Positions 16,984 to 25,647 of a stretch of DNA of 64,000 bases are shown here, piece by piece; the first letter of the stretch is position 1; every line of letters begins with the position of its first letter. Made by a program: the position numbers and the translations under genes. The notes under the pieces are model-generated. The model saw only the letters and a program-made list of their open reading frames with translations. It was not told the origin of the DNA and did not search any database. Origin of the DNA: JAHFTW01 sp038046785 (lineage in GTDB: Archaea > Thermoplasmatota > E2 > JACPAO01 > JAHFTW01); contig JBBSVM010000001.1 of the NCBI GenBank assembly GCA_038046785.1, forward strand, positions 62,001 through 126,000. Direction: 5' to 3'.

Positions 16984-18393
16984 ATGCGCGCCATCCCGCT
17001 CCTTGCCCTCGGCCTGCTGCTCTCCAGCCTGGTTGCCGGCTGCGTCGGCAACTCCACCCCCGCCGCCACGGCCGACCCATCGTCCGTTTCCCCCTTCCCG
17101 GCCGCCAACACCGGACCCGACGGCGAGTTCGTCCCCCACGTCGTGGTCGGCGTCCTCGACACCGGCGCCATTCCCTACCACGAGCAGTTCCGGCAGACGA
17201 GCCAGCCGGAACTCGCTTTCGAGCACCCGAGCAGTTACCTCTCCGGCTACCCCGCCGACACGCCTGCACTCCCCCTCACCCTCGAACTGCGCGACAACGA
17301 GGGCCGCCTCAACACCACCTCTGCCGATTACCTGAAGGCCGACGAGAAGCTCTGGGAAAGTGCCAAGGACCGCACCCTGCACTGGCTGCCCGGAACCCGC
17401 TTCGTCGGCAGCATCGGCTTCACGACGCCGCTTCCCGGCGGTGGCCACGGCTCCATGACGGCGGGCCGCACCGGCGCGCTCAACGTCAGCATCAACGACG
17501 GCCGCGTCCTCATGGTCGCCGTCACCGCGCCGCTCGCGCTCAACCTGGCGGTTGGCGAAGACGAGCAGGCGGAGGCGACGCGCTGGATGGCCGACCAACC
17601 GTTCATCGACATCCAGTCGCACTCCTGGGGCATGCCCTTCACCTGCGCCGGCATCGCCACGACCCAGATTTACGGCTGGGCGGAGGCGTTCAAGTACGCC
17701 CGCGAGAAGCAACTCGTCTTCGTGGCCGCCGGCAACGGCGCCGGCAACACCGGCATCACGCCCGGCTACCCGAGCCAGTGCCAGGACAACTCCGGCATCG
17801 CAGGCGTCGTCACGGTGGGCGCCAACGACAACGACGGCACCACGACCTGGGGCAACTTCTTCCCTGCCGTCTCGGGCGACGGCTGCGGCAACCCGAGCGT
17901 CAACGAGGCCACCACCAACGAGTTGGACAACTCCGGCGGCGGAACCTCCAGCGCCACCCCGTTTACCGCAGGCGGCGCCGCGAGTCTTCTCCTTGAAGCG
18001 CGCCGCATCTTCCGCGACCCCAACGTCGGCGTGCGCGACGGCGTCATGGCGCGCGCCCAACCCGGCGCCATCCTGCCGGAGCAGGGCCCGCTCGCCGACG
18101 GCATCTTCACCATGGACGAGCTGAAATCGGTCCTGTTCCACACCGCACTCTCGCCGCCCACGCTCGATGAGTCGGACGGCGAGCAGTGCATGGTGGGCAC
18201 CCGCGTCCCCACCGATCCAGAATCCCCCCTTGCGCCAGGCCTCTTCCCGTTCATCGGCTACGGCGAAGTGAACCGCATTTCCATCGCGCTTGGCATCGAG
18301 GTCCTCCAGGGAGTGAAGGCCGAGCCGGAGCGCGCCCGGGAAGACCAACTCTACCAGCAGGACCAGGACGCGCGCCGCGCCTTCTGGGGTTAG
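16984..18393 (+). CDS. Lipoprotein subtilisin-like (S8) serine protease
   Basis: 469 residues. A signal peptide with lipobox LVAGC (about residues 17-21) predicts membrane anchoring outside the cell. The catalytic residues are all visible: Asp in VVVGVLDTGAIP, His in GGGHGSMTAGR, the oxyanion Asn in VAAGNGAGN and Ser in GGGTSSATPFTAGG. The order D-H-N-S and spacing fit S8 peptidases. No propeptide is obvious. It probably digests external proteins, supplying the peptide-based metabolism. CTTGACG about 28 nt upstream may be its TATA-like element. Confidence 0.9.
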   Translation: MRAIPLLALGLLLSSLVAGCVGNSTPAATADPSSVSPFPAANTGPDGEFVPHVVVGVLDTGAIPYHEQFRQTSQPELAFEHPSSYLSGYPADTPALPLTLELRDNEGRLNTTSADYLKADEKLWESAKDRTLHWLPGTRFVGSIGFTTPLPGGGHGSMTAGRTGALNVSINDGRVLMVAVTAPLALNLAVGEDEQAEATRWMADQPFIDIQSHSWGMPFTCAGIATTQIYGWAEAFKYAREKQLVFVAAGNGAGNTGITPGYPSQCQDNSGIAGVVTVGANDNDGTTTWGNFFPAVSGDGCGNPSVNEATTNELDNSGGGTSSATPFTAGGAASLLLEARRIFRDPNVGVRDGVMARAQPGAILPEQGPLADGIFTMDELKSVLFHTALSPPTLDESDGEQCMVGTRVPTDPESPLAPGLFPFIGYGEVNRISIALGIEVLQGVKAEPERAREDQLYQQDQDARRAFWG

Positions 18394-18396
18394 CCG

Positions 18397-19452
18397 CTAC
18401 AACCAGCCGCCAATGGTCGGGTGGTCGAGGAACGCCGAATCGTAGAACCGCTCCGCTTCACCTGGGACCTGCTCCCACGACACACCCAGCCGGTGCAGGA
18501 TGTCGGCGCGGATGGCAAGGCCGGCCGCGATGTCGGCGAAGCGAATCTCCGCCGCATCAACGACGCCAATCTCGTAATCGGTATCGTCCACCAGATGAAA
18601 GATGGAGCCCGCCAGGAGGTCGCGCGTTGCAAGTCGCGCCATCACCGCAAAGAGTCCGTCGCGCACGGCAGCGGGGAGGTCGGGCCATCCAGAGAACGTG
18701 CCAAGTCCTCGAATCGGCTCCAGACGTCCATCCTCCGTGAGCGTCTGTGCCGTGATGCCGGACGCGCCGCCTTGGAACCCGAGCCAGCGCAGGTCGGCGG
18801 CGAGATGGAACGGCCGCGCCACCGCTTCCGCCTCAGCAAACGGCGCAAGGGCGACCTGCCACGCCTCCGCCGGAGAGCCCGCTTCTTCGTCCTTCCCGGT
18901 CGGCGTGGGCGGCCAGCTTGCGGGGTTGAACCAGTTGGCTCCGCGCAGAAGGAGACGCGCAATTTCGGCATCGACGTCGCCCCAGACCCCGGCTTTCTTG
19001 GCGTTCGCTTCGAAGGCCCGGTGGACGGCGTCGGCTCGCTCCTGTTCGCGCCGCATCCGGAACGGCGACGCGGCGACGCCGATGTGCGATTGGTACTCCG
19101 CTTCCAAACTTGCGCCGGGCAACACCTCGACGCCGCGGCACGAACGGTTGACGTACACCTCCGTGCGGCGGCCAAAGTAGAGGTGGAACGGGAAATAGCG
19201 GCAGTGGGCGGGCCGCTCGTTGTAGGCGGTGCAGGCGCGGTTGGAGAGCAGCGTGCAGGCACCGCACCCACCTTGGAGCCCAAGCAGCGTCATGTCGCCG
19301 GAGCGGGTGACGGGCAGTGCGGGGAACGTCTTGCGCAAGGTGCCGAGTTCGAGGGCGGAAACCTGGGCAGTGAAGGTGCAGCAGAAGCCGCACCCTTCGA
19401 GGCAACGGTAGCTGAGACCCTGGAGTTCACCGGGGGGATGGTCCCCCGTCAA
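18397..19452 (-). CDS. YkgJ-family cysteine-cluster protein
   Basis: 351 residues. The N-terminal 110 residues hold the CxxxCxxCC cluster (CLEGCGFCC) and a second cysteine group CGACTLLSNRACTAY...HCRYFPF, the pattern of PF03692, which binds a metal or an iron-sulfur cluster. The C-terminal 200 residues are helical and unassigned. It is the last gene of a three-gene minus-strand set (nth, GNAT, this), with starts and stops touching, so co-expression is likely. The biochemical role is unknown. Confidence 0.8.
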   Translation of the reverse strand: MTGDHPPGELQGLSYRCLEGCGFCCTFTAQVSALELGTLRKTFPALPVTRSGDMTLLGLQGGCGACTLLSNRACTAYNERPAHCRYFPFHLYFGRRTEVYVNRSCRGVEVLPGASLEAEYQSHIGVAASPFRMRREQERADAVHRAFEANAKKAGVWGDVDAEIARLLLRGANWFNPASWPPTPTGKDEEAGSPAEAWQVALAPFAEAEAVARPFHLAADLRWLGFQGGASGITAQTLTEDGRLEPIRGLGTFSGWPDLPAAVRDGLFAVMARLATRDLLAGSIFHLVDDTDYEIGVVDAAEIRFADIAAGLAIRADILHRLGVSWEQVPGEAERFYDSAFLDHPTIGGWL

Positions 19453-19889
19453 GCGCCACCGAGGCTCAAGCGGAAGGCGCGAGCCGTTTCGGGGCAGGCG
19501 CCGGAGAGCTCTGCGCTCGCGCCGAGGCTGCTGGGCAACTCGTTGCGCGCCAGTTCGCTCCAGCCCGAGCGGGCGAGAAGGTCAGGGATGGTGGTGGTGA
19601 GACCGTACGCCTGCTCGATGCCAGCCCGTCGCATCTCCTCGACGCCGCGCTCAAGGAGGATTCGACCATGGCCCTTGCCGCGCATCCGGTCGTCCACAAC
19701 GAGGGAGCGCAGGAGGGCGGTGTTGCCGTAGCGCTCGTAGCCGATGGCGCCAATGACACGGCTGTTCTCGCGCAACACGAACAGGTTGCCCATGTGGTCG
19801 CTGACCCCCTCGGTGGGAAGCTTGGACTGCTTGAGCAGGCTGGTGACCGCGCCGAGGTCCATGGGACGCGCGGGGTGCAAGGTGGCCAC
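19449..19889 (-). CDS. GNAT N-acetyltransferase (ArsN2-like)
   Basis: 146 residues. The sequence LLKQSKLPTEGVSDHMGNLF (about 18-37) and ALLRSLVVDDRMRGKGHGR, the acetyl-CoA loop, are characteristic of the ArsN2/amino-acid-acetyltransferase-like group. The GTG at 19889 includes the first beta strand (LHPARPMDLGAV); an ATG nine codons later would remove it. The acceptor could be an amino acid or an antibiotic; ArsN2 relatives are found near arsenic genes, but no such genes are here. It is adjacent to nth with a 1-bp gap. Confidence 0.78.
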   Translation of the reverse strand: MATLHPARPMDLGAVTSLLKQSKLPTEGVSDHMGNLFVLRENSRVIGAIGYERYGNTALLRSLVVDDRMRGKGHGRILLERGVEEMRRAGIEQAYGLTTTIPDLLARSGWSELARNELPSSLGASAELSGACPETARAFRLSLGGA

Positions 19890-19890
19890 G

Positions 19891-20622
19891 CTACAGGGAG
19901 CGCGCCCGCCAGCTAAGGCCTTTGGCGCTGGCCGGCTCCTTGGCGTCGTTCTCCTCTTTGTACCCAACTTTGGCCGAGCGTGCAGAGGGGCAGAGGGTGG
20001 CGAGCGGGCAGACGCCGCAGCGCGGACGGCGCGCCACGCAGACCAGGCGCCCATGGTCGATGACGCGGTGGGTATAGGCGGTCCAGCTCTCAGGGGGCAG
20101 CAACTGCTCCAGCGCGGCCGCAATGGTTTCCGGATTGGTGCCTTTGCTCAGTCCGAGGAATGCGTTGATGCGCACCATGTGGGTGTCCACCGTGACTCCG
20201 GCTCGGATGCCAAACGCGGTTCCGAGGACGGCGGTGGCAGTCTTGCGACCAACACCGGGCAGCGTGGTGAGTTCCTCGATCGTGCGCGGCACCTCGCCCG
20301 CAAACTCCTCAACAAGAAGGCCCGACAAAGCGCGGATGTTTTTCGCCTTGGCGCGCCACAAACCGATGGAGTCGATGGTGCGTTCGACCTCCCGCAGCGG
20401 CGCGGCGGCGAGGGCGACCGGCGTCGGCCAGCGCTTGAAGAGCGTGCGCGTCGCTTTGTTGACGGCAATATCGGTCGTCTGCGCCGAAAGCGCGGTTGCG
20501 ACGAGGAGCTGGAACGGCGATGCGTGGTCGAGCGCACAGGTCGATTCCGGATAGGCCGACTCCAGCGCGGCGACGATGCGCAGGGCGCGCCGCGCCTTGT
20601 CCGCCTTCGTCTCCCTCGGCAC
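19891..20622 (-). CDS. nth: Endonuclease III (DNA glycosylase/AP lyase)
   Basis: About 243 residues. The helix-hairpin-helix LPGVGRKTATAVLG carries the catalytic Lys, followed by the catalytic Asp in VDTHMVRI. The [4Fe-4S] ligands C-x6-C-x2-C-x5-C are seen as CVARRPRCGVCPLATLC. It removes oxidised pyrimidines from DNA and cuts abasic sites. The start at GTG 20622 is chosen by homology; a further 30-residue basic tail after the cluster is unusual. It is the first gene of the nth-GNAT-cysteine-cluster set. Confidence 0.94.
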   Translation of the reverse strand: MPRETKADKARRALRIVAALESAYPESTCALDHASPFQLLVATALSAQTTDIAVNKATRTLFKRWPTPVALAAAPLREVERTIDSIGLWRAKAKNIRALSGLLVEEFAGEVPRTIEELTTLPGVGRKTATAVLGTAFGIRAGVTVDTHMVRINAFLGLSKGTNPETIAAALEQLLPPESWTAYTHRVIDHGRLVCVARRPRCGVCPLATLCPSARSAKVGYKEENDAKEPASAKGLSWRARSL

Positions 20623-20654
20623 AACTCTTGCACGGGGCCAGAGTATGTGGACGT

Positions 20655-21041
20655 TCAGGCGCGGGGCGTCTTGTCCTGGACGAGGCCGATGATGTTGCCT
20701 TCGGTGTCCTCGAGGTAAGCAGAAAGGACGGGGCCGACATCCCGTTTCGGCAGGGCAACCTTGGCGCCGTTGGCCTGGGCCTTCGCGAGGGCGGCGTCGA
20801 GGTCGGCGACCTTGATGGTGACGACCGGGTGCTGGAGGACCGATTGACGCGTGAGCAGGCTGCCATTGATGCGGGCCGGTTCTTTGGGCGCGAACGTCTT
20901 TGGGTCGATGGCCGTGGTTTTGGCAAACGCAAAGCCGATGCCGGGCGGGCGGTTCAACTCCCAACCGAACGTCTGGCCGTAGAACTTCATGGCGCGCTCC
21001 ATGTCGTCGGCGGGAAGTTCGAAGTGGACGACGGGGTCCAT
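20655..21041 (-). CDS. VOC-superfamily (glyoxalase/dioxygenase-like) protein
   Basis: 128 residues with two beta-alpha-beta-beta-beta units: VVHFELPADDMERAMKFYGQ and HPVVTIKVADLDAALAKAQA. It ends with LEDTEGNIIGLVQ, the standard metal-ligand strand of vicinal-oxygen-chelate proteins. Potential metal ligands are His6 and a Glu near the end. Substrates in this family vary widely (methylglyoxal, antibiotics, aromatics), so none is assigned. The upstream sequence turns AT-rich at the border of the low-GC nuclease gene. Confidence 0.83.
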   Translation of the reverse strand: MDPVVHFELPADDMERAMKFYGQTFGWELNRPPGIGFAFAKTTAIDPKTFAPKEPARINGSLLTRQSVLQHPVVTIKVADLDAALAKAQANGAKVALPKRDVGPVLSAYLEDTEGNIIGLVQDKTPRA

Positions 21042-21114
21042 GCTAAAGGCAGCTACGTATTGCTGAATGAATTTTTTGTTGCCTTCTTGACCTTGGTCTT
21101 TACCCTACGCTGGC

Positions 21115-22056
21115 CTACTCTTGGAACATCGCTCCAAGTTCGGCCCGCCCAATAAGCTCCACGCCCGCGCGCTCAGCTAAGGAAATAGCTCCTTTTGTGA
21201 ACGAACTACTTACTACAACTACGGCTCTAGAGCACGCATAGAATGTCTTTGCGGCAATTACTTCTTGAACGGCTGAGTTGCCAACGGGTGCATCCCAACG
21301 TTTCACCTGAATTGCGAGACGTTCGCCCCGGCCGTTTGCAATTAGATCTGCGCCTTGGTCACCGCTTCCGCCGTTCTTTAGCACCTTGTAGCCCATGGTT
21401 TCGTAGTACTTGGCAACAAAATCTTCGAACTCCGAGCCAGTCATGAAATCAATTGGCAGTTTGCTAGCTTTTGGCGCGCTTAGCGAGGCCTCATAGATTT
21501 TCAGAGACTCAATTTTTCCCGCAGTCTCCAATCTACGCAGCAAATCTGAGGGCACCGACAAGCTGCGGAAGGCAAGAAGTTGTAAAACTTGTGCAAGTTT
21601 TGTGGACGCATCTGTTCGAAATACTTTGGCCGTCGCGCTGACAATCTGGTCTACACTTTCGTCCGGGCCTAGTTCCAGCGTCGAAGCAAAATCTGCAATC
21701 TCCAGTGCTTTCTGCTCGCGATCCAAAATTCGTTGAAGCTGTTCACGATTGCCGAGGTAGCCTTTCAGAACAAGTAAGGCTTCGAATTTCTCAAGATCTG
21801 AGTCGCCATTTTCCAGATAGTTCCTTACCAAATCTCGATTAGCAGGCAACCCGAACCAGTCATTGGCACGCTTGTCTTTTTCCCGTACTTCTGCCTCCAC
21901 CACGTCCCGTATCGCTGTTTCAGTTGGAAGCTCGCTCCCGGGCGGATGCACACGACGGCATCCAGCGCAAACCAACTTCTTGGTTCGGTTTTGCCACCAA
22001 AGTTTTGTCCCGCACGAGCACACTACGCGTGGTACAACCTCGCTTTTCCAAAACAT
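21115..22056 (-). CDS. Mrr-like restriction endonuclease with N-terminal zinc ribbon
   Basis: 313 residues. The N-terminal CSCGTKLWW...LVCAGC is a zinc ribbon. The C-terminal about 110 residues are a restriction-endonuclease-like domain of Mrr_cat type: FMTGSEFEDFVAKYY, the catalytic DQGADLI (Asp) and IQVKRW (Q-x-K), then AVVVVSSSFTKGA. The helical middle (about 60-190) is unassigned. Codon use and base composition are strikingly AT-richer than everything around it. It begins 3 bases after the enoyl-CoA hydratase stop. It may defend against foreign or modified DNA; no methyltransferase partner is nearby. Probable recent acquisition. Confidence 0.87.
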   Translation of the reverse strand: MFWKSEVVPRVVCSCGTKLWWQNRTKKLVCAGCRRVHPPGSELPTETAIRDVVEAEVREKDKRANDWFGLPANRDLVRNYLENGDSDLEKFEALLVLKGYLGNREQLQRILDREQKALEIADFASTLELGPDESVDQIVSATAKVFRTDASTKLAQVLQLLAFRSLSVPSDLLRRLETAGKIESLKIYEASLSAPKASKLPIDFMTGSEFEDFVAKYYETMGYKVLKNGGSGDQGADLIANGRGERLAIQVKRWDAPVGNSAVQEVIAAKTFYACSRAVVVVSSSFTKGAISLAERAGVELIGRAELGAMFQE

Positions 22057-22059
22057 AAT

Positions 22060-22932
22060 CTAGTTGCCGCTGAAATTTGCGACGCGCTTCTCGACATAGG
22101 CAGCGATGCCTTCCTTGGCATCCTTGCTCGCGAACAGTTTGGCCTGCAGCTCGCGCTCCAGGGCGAGGCCGTACTCGAGGGGCAGCTCGGTGCCGCTCTG
22201 GACGCTGCGCTTGATGTGGCCGGCGGCCCAGGCGGCCTTGTTGGGGATGGTGAACTGGCCGGCGTAGTCCAGGATGGCTTGGCGGAAGCTGGCGGCGTCG
22301 CCGCCCTCGATGCGCTGGATGATGCCGAGCTCGAGCGCCTCCTCGAAGCTGATGTTGTTGCCGGTGACCATCATCTCGATGGCCTTGCCCTTGCCAACGA
22401 TGCGGGCGAGGCGCTGCGTGCCACCGGTGCCAGCGAGGACACCGAGGTTGATTTCCGGGAGGCCGGTCTTGCCCGCGTCCTTGCGGGCGATGCGGATGTC
22501 GGCCGCCATGGCGATCTCGAGACCGCCGCCGACGGCGTGGCCGTTGAGCGCCGCGATGACCAGTTTCGGGGTCTGCTCGAGGCGCGAGAGCGTCTCGTTG
22601 GCGTGCAGGCAGAAATAATACTTGAAGCCGGGCGTGACACTGTTGAGCATCTGGATGCTCGCGCCCGCGGAGAAGAACTTCTCGCCGTTTCCGGTGAGAA
22701 CGATGACGTGCACGTTGTCGTCGAAGCGCGCCTTGAGGACGGCCTCGTCGATGTCGCGCATCATGAGGTGCGTGTAGGTGTTCGGGCCCGACTTGCCGGG
22801 TGCGAGCGGGGCGCCGGCCGCGTCGGAGGCGAGCTCGATGACGGCGATGCCGTTCGGGGTCGTCGCGTAGTTGACGAGCTTGTTCGTCATCGCGGTGAAC
22901 TTGAGGGTCGCTTGAGCGGTGGCCTGGGCCAT
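22060..22932 (-). CDS. Enoyl-CoA hydratase/isomerase family protein
   Basis: 290 residues, crotonase fold. It has the oxyanion-hole segments FFSAGASIQML (about 88-98) and NGHAVGGGLEIAMAADIRIA (about 130-149), then LPEINLGVLAGTGGTQRL, where E161-type residues are catalytic in hydratases. It adds water across 2-enoyl-CoA double bonds in beta-oxidation or branched-chain amino-acid breakdown. A TTCAAAT box lies about 30 nt before the ATG at 22932, so the in-frame ATG eight codons upstream is rejected. An insertion-rich segment of about 15 residues follows the first strands. Confidence 0.9.
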   Translation of the reverse strand: MAQATAQATLKFTAMTNKLVNYATTPNGIAVIELASDAAGAPLAPGKSGPNTYTHLMMRDIDEAVLKARFDDNVHVIVLTGNGEKFFSAGASIQMLNSVTPGFKYYFCLHANETLSRLEQTPKLVIAALNGHAVGGGLEIAMAADIRIARKDAGKTGLPEINLGVLAGTGGTQRLARIVGKGKAIEMMVTGNNISFEEALELGIIQRIEGGDAASFRQAILDYAGQFTIPNKAAWAAGHIKRSVQSGTELPLEYGLALERELQAKLFASKDAKEGIAAYVEKRVANFSGN

Positions 22933-22990
22933 GGCCAAACCACAGGTGGGCGCCATTTGAATCCTGCTCCCGGCCCCTCCTGTGGCTGGC

Positions 22991-23656
22991 CTACAGGACG
23001 TAGGCGTAGAGGAACCAGAAGTGCATGGCCGACCCGAGGATGACGAGGAGGTGCCACGCCTCATGGTCGCCCATCCAGCGGAACCCCGTCAGGTTGGTGA
23101 ACAGGGTTGGCCGGTCACGCACGTAGAGGAACGCACCGCCGGAATAGACCAGGCCGCCACCGATCAGCCAGCCCATGCCGCCCACGTCAAGGCGCGCCAG
23201 CAAGACGGGCGCGGCGATGACGGCGCACCAGCCGAGCGCCGTGTAGCCGAGGATGTGCACCCATTTCGGTCCGAGTGGGACGGTGAGCGCGAGGACGAGG
23301 CCGACGATGGCGACCCCCCAGGCGAGCGCGAAGAGCACCCAGCCGAGCGTCCCCCCCACCAGGAGGAGGGCGACCGGGCTGTAGGTTCCGGCGATGAGGA
23401 GGTAGATGGCGACGTGGTCGAGCCGTTCCAGCCAGTGCTCGGCGCGCGCCCCGGGGACAGCGTGGTAGAGCGCGCTCATCGTGTAGAGCGCGACCAGGCC
23501 GAACGCGTAGAGCGCGACGGTCGCAAGGGCGAGCGGCTCGTCTGCGCGGACAAGCAGCAGCGGCAGCACAACGATGGCGACGCCGCCGGCCGCCATGTGG
23601 CTGATGCTGTTGAAGCGCTGGCGCAGCCCCACAACCCGTCCACTCGGTCGGGCCAC
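22991..23656 (-). CDS. PAQR/hemolysin III-family membrane protein
   Basis: About 221 residues, seven transmembrane helices. The family motifs are present: RFNSISHMAAGG near the start, STMSALYH-type MSALYHAVPG, LDHVAIYLLIAGTYSP, and the end HEAWHLLVILGSAMHFWFLY. The three histidines and the Ser/Asp are the proposed zinc site of PAQR hydrolases. The start codon is uncertain: GTG 23656 is chosen, but the frame is open to a TTG at 23707. It is divergent from the Rieske gene. Confidence 0.88.
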   Translation of the reverse strand: MARPSGRVVGLRQRFNSISHMAAGGVAIVVLPLLLVRADEPLALATVALYAFGLVALYTMSALYHAVPGARAEHWLERLDHVAIYLLIAGTYSPVALLLVGGTLGWVLFALAWGVAIVGLVLALTVPLGPKWVHILGYTALGWCAVIAAPVLLARLDVGGMGWLIGGGLVYSGGAFLYVRDRPTLFTNLTGFRWMGDHEAWHLLVILGSAMHFWFLYAYVL

Positions 23657-23717
23657 TTGAAACCACGCGCCGGCCCCCTGTCGCAAAACCGCTTGCTTAT
23701 CTGCCAAGCAAAATGGA

Positions 23718-24044
23718 ATGGTGGTCGTGGAAGGCTGGCACCGGGTTCTTGGCGCGGGAGAGCTGGAAGAAGGTGTTCCGCGCTTGGTCGAAGTGGCGGG
23801 CCGCCTTGTCGCCGTCGCCTTGGTCGGGGGCGAACTGGTGGCCGTCGATGGTCAGTGCCCGCACAAGTTCGGCGACCTTTCGCAGGGGGCCTGGAAGGAC
23901 GGATGCGTCACCTGTCCGGTCCACACCGCAACGTTCGACTGCGCCTCGGGCGCTCCCAAACCGGGCAGCGAATGGGCGGGCCATCTTCCCGTCCACGAGG
24001 CGCGCATCAACGACGGCAACGTCGAAGTCCGCCTGAACGGTTAA
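23718..24044 (+). CDS. Rieske [2Fe-2S] ferredoxin-like protein
   Basis: 108 residues, a stand-alone Rieske domain. The cluster ligands are CPHKFGDLS (Cys-x-His) and CPVHTATFDC (Cys-x2-His). Such small soluble Rieske proteins donate electrons to oxygenases. The tryptophan catabolic cluster starts just downstream on the other strand and is O2-dependent, so an electron-transfer role is possible but unproven. The ATG at 23718 is about 24 nt after a GCTTAT box at 23695. It converges with the SDR gene, separated by a palindromic repeat. Confidence 0.9.
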   Translation: MVVVEGWHRVLGAGELEEGVPRLVEVAGRLVAVALVGGELVAVDGQCPHKFGDLSQGAWKDGCVTCPVHTATFDCASGAPKPGSEWAGHLPVHEARINDGNVEVRLNG

Positions 24045-24058
24045 TCGTCTCCGACGAA

Positions 24059-24101
24059 CCACAGATTTCACAGATGCCGTATCTGTGCAATCTGGGGTTC
24101 C
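24059..24101. repeat. CAGATT-type palindrome, intergenic copy
   Basis: CCACAGATTTCACAGAT pairs imperfectly with ATCTGTGCAATCTGGGG around a 5-base loop. It is an ACAGATT variant of the CGCAGATT family, located in the 73-base gap between the convergent Rieske and SDR genes. Confidence 0.75.
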
Positions 24102-24117
24102 GTCGTCACGTTGGCGG

Positions 24118-24903
24118 TCAGATGGAGAAAAGCCGCCCGCCATCGACCGGCATGACGATGCCGCGCACGAACGACGCGGCAGGACTGCAGAGGAACGCGA
24201 TGACCGCGCCGAGCTCGGTGGGCGTACCAAGGCGCCCCTCCGGTGTCGCGTCGATCCAGCTCTGCCGGATGGCTTTGGCGCCCTTGCCGGTGCGCAGGCC
24301 CATCTCCGTCTCCAAGTGCCCCAGCCGTTCGGTGTCGACGTAGCCGGGGAGGATGCTGTTGATGGTGATGCCGGGCGGCAACTCGCGGCTGAGGGTCTTG
24401 GCCCAACTCGCCATCGTGGCGCGGATGCTGTTGCTCACGCCGAGGCCGGCAATCGGCTCGCGAACGCTGGAAGACAGAACGTTGACGATGCGGCCGTAGC
24501 CGGACTCTTTCATGCCGGGCAGCAGAGCCTGGACGAGCAGGTGGCTCGCCAGCAGATGGCGACCATAGGGCTTGAGGAAGTCCGCCTCTTTCGCCTCCAG
24601 CAACGGCCCCGAGGGCGGCCCTCCGGTGTTGTTGATGAGGATTTGGATGGGGCCTGCCTTTTCCAGGTGCGCCTTCACTTGGCGCTCCAGGCCGGCGCGG
24701 TCGTCGAGGTCGGCCACCAGCATGTGCGTCTCCTGGGCGCCGGCATTCTTCAGGATGGGACGCAGCGCCGCAAGCTTGTCCGGGCTGCGGGCGAGCAGGG
24801 TAATGGTGGCGCCCAAACTGGCCAGTTCCATCGCGGCTGCCTTGCCGATGCCTTGGCTGGCGCCGCAGACCAGGGCGTGCCGTCCCGTGAGGTCAAGGTC
24901 CAC
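24118..24903 (-). CDS. Atypical short-chain dehydrogenase/reductase
   Basis: 261 residues, Rossmann fold with the cofactor motif ALVCGASQGIGKAAA (about 9-23) and NNTGGPPSGP. The catalytic Y-x3-K is missing: the equivalent stretch is LGVSNSIRATMASWAKTL, which carries NxxR instead. This is a known BKR-like SDR subgroup of unclear chemistry. It ends with the normal GGRLFSI tail. It is the last gene of the tryptophan cluster, 30 bases after kynurenine formamidase. It may handle a keto or enol intermediate after ring opening; this is inference. Confidence 0.82.
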   Translation of the reverse strand: MDLDLTGRHALVCGASQGIGKAAAMELASLGATITLLARSPDKLAALRPILKNAGAQETHMLVADLDDRAGLERQVKAHLEKAGPIQILINNTGGPPSGPLLEAKEADFLKPYGRHLLASHLLVQALLPGMKESGYGRIVNVLSSSVREPIAGLGVSNSIRATMASWAKTLSRELPPGITINSILPGYVDTERLGHLETEMGLRTGKGAKAIRQSWIDATPEGRLGTPTELGAVIAFLCSPAASFVRGIVMPVDGGRLFSI

Positions 24904-24933
24904 GCCGTGGCGACCGATGAGGGCGCTTTGATG

Positions 24934-25647
24934 CTACCGCTGATGTTCCCGGAGGACGGCGCGCACCGGGCTCGCGTCGGCGTCCTCAAGCCGCAACGGC
25001 AAGGCGACGAGTTCGTAGTGGCCCGGCTTGACATGCGAAAGGACAAGCCCCTCCAGGTTCATCATGCCGTGCCGGAAGAGCGCACGATGGGCAGGGAGCC
25101 CTTTGGAGTCGAACAGATCGGTGCTTGGCGTGTCGAAGCCGACGAGCACGACGCCGCGCTTGCCCAGGGCGTCGATGAGATCGGGCTCGGGCGCGGCGAA
25201 GTCGGAGTTCCAGTTCTCGGGGTCGGGGAAGGTCCCGGTCTTGAACAGGATGCGCGGCGCCGTCGGCTCCTGCACGAGGTCAACGAGGCCGAACCGTGTG
25301 CCGCGCTTGGCACGAACCTCGACCACTTGGCAGGGGCCGACGTAGGCGTCGAGCGGGAGGTCGCTGATGGCGCGCCCCTCATGGTGATAGTGCTGCGGGG
25401 CGTCGGTGTGGGCCCCGACATGGTAAGACGAATGGAAGTCGCCGAGGTCGATGCCGCCGCCTTCTGCCAAGCGTGCCGTCTTGCGCGCCGTGAAGGGAAC
25501 GTCGCCGGGCCAGTTTGCGATGCGCGGGGAGACAAGCGGGCTGATGTCGAGGACGCGCGAAGCCTGCGAACTTGCTGCGGCGGAACCGGACGCGTCGGCC
25601 ACCTGGTCGGCCAAGGTCTTGGCGTCGCGCCACGCTCCGGCCTTCAT
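24934..25647 (-). CDS. kynB: Kynurenine formamidase (arylformamidase)
   Basis: 237 residues, the metal-dependent cyclase family (PF04199). It hydrolyses N-formylkynurenine to kynurenine and formate. The metal-binding YHVGAHTDAPQH (HxxxHxD) is about residues 84-95. WPGDVPFTAR, FDTPSTDLFDSKGLPAHRAL and LEGLVLSHVKPGHYEL are the KynB-type substrate and C-terminal motifs. A Ser/Ala-rich 35-residue N-terminal extension precedes the domain. ATG overlaps the upstream stop (ATGA), so it is coupled to the dioxygenase-RidA fusion. Confidence 0.93.
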   Translation of the reverse strand: MKAGAWRDAKTLADQVADASGSAAASSQASRVLDISPLVSPRIANWPGDVPFTARKTARLAEGGGIDLGDFHSSYHVGAHTDAPQHYHHEGRAISDLPLDAYVGPCQVVEVRAKRGTRFGLVDLVQEPTAPRILFKTGTFPDPENWNSDFAAPEPDLIDALGKRGVVLVGFDTPSTDLFDSKGLPAHRALFRHGMMNLEGLVLSHVKPGHYELVALPLRLEDADASPVRAVLREHQR

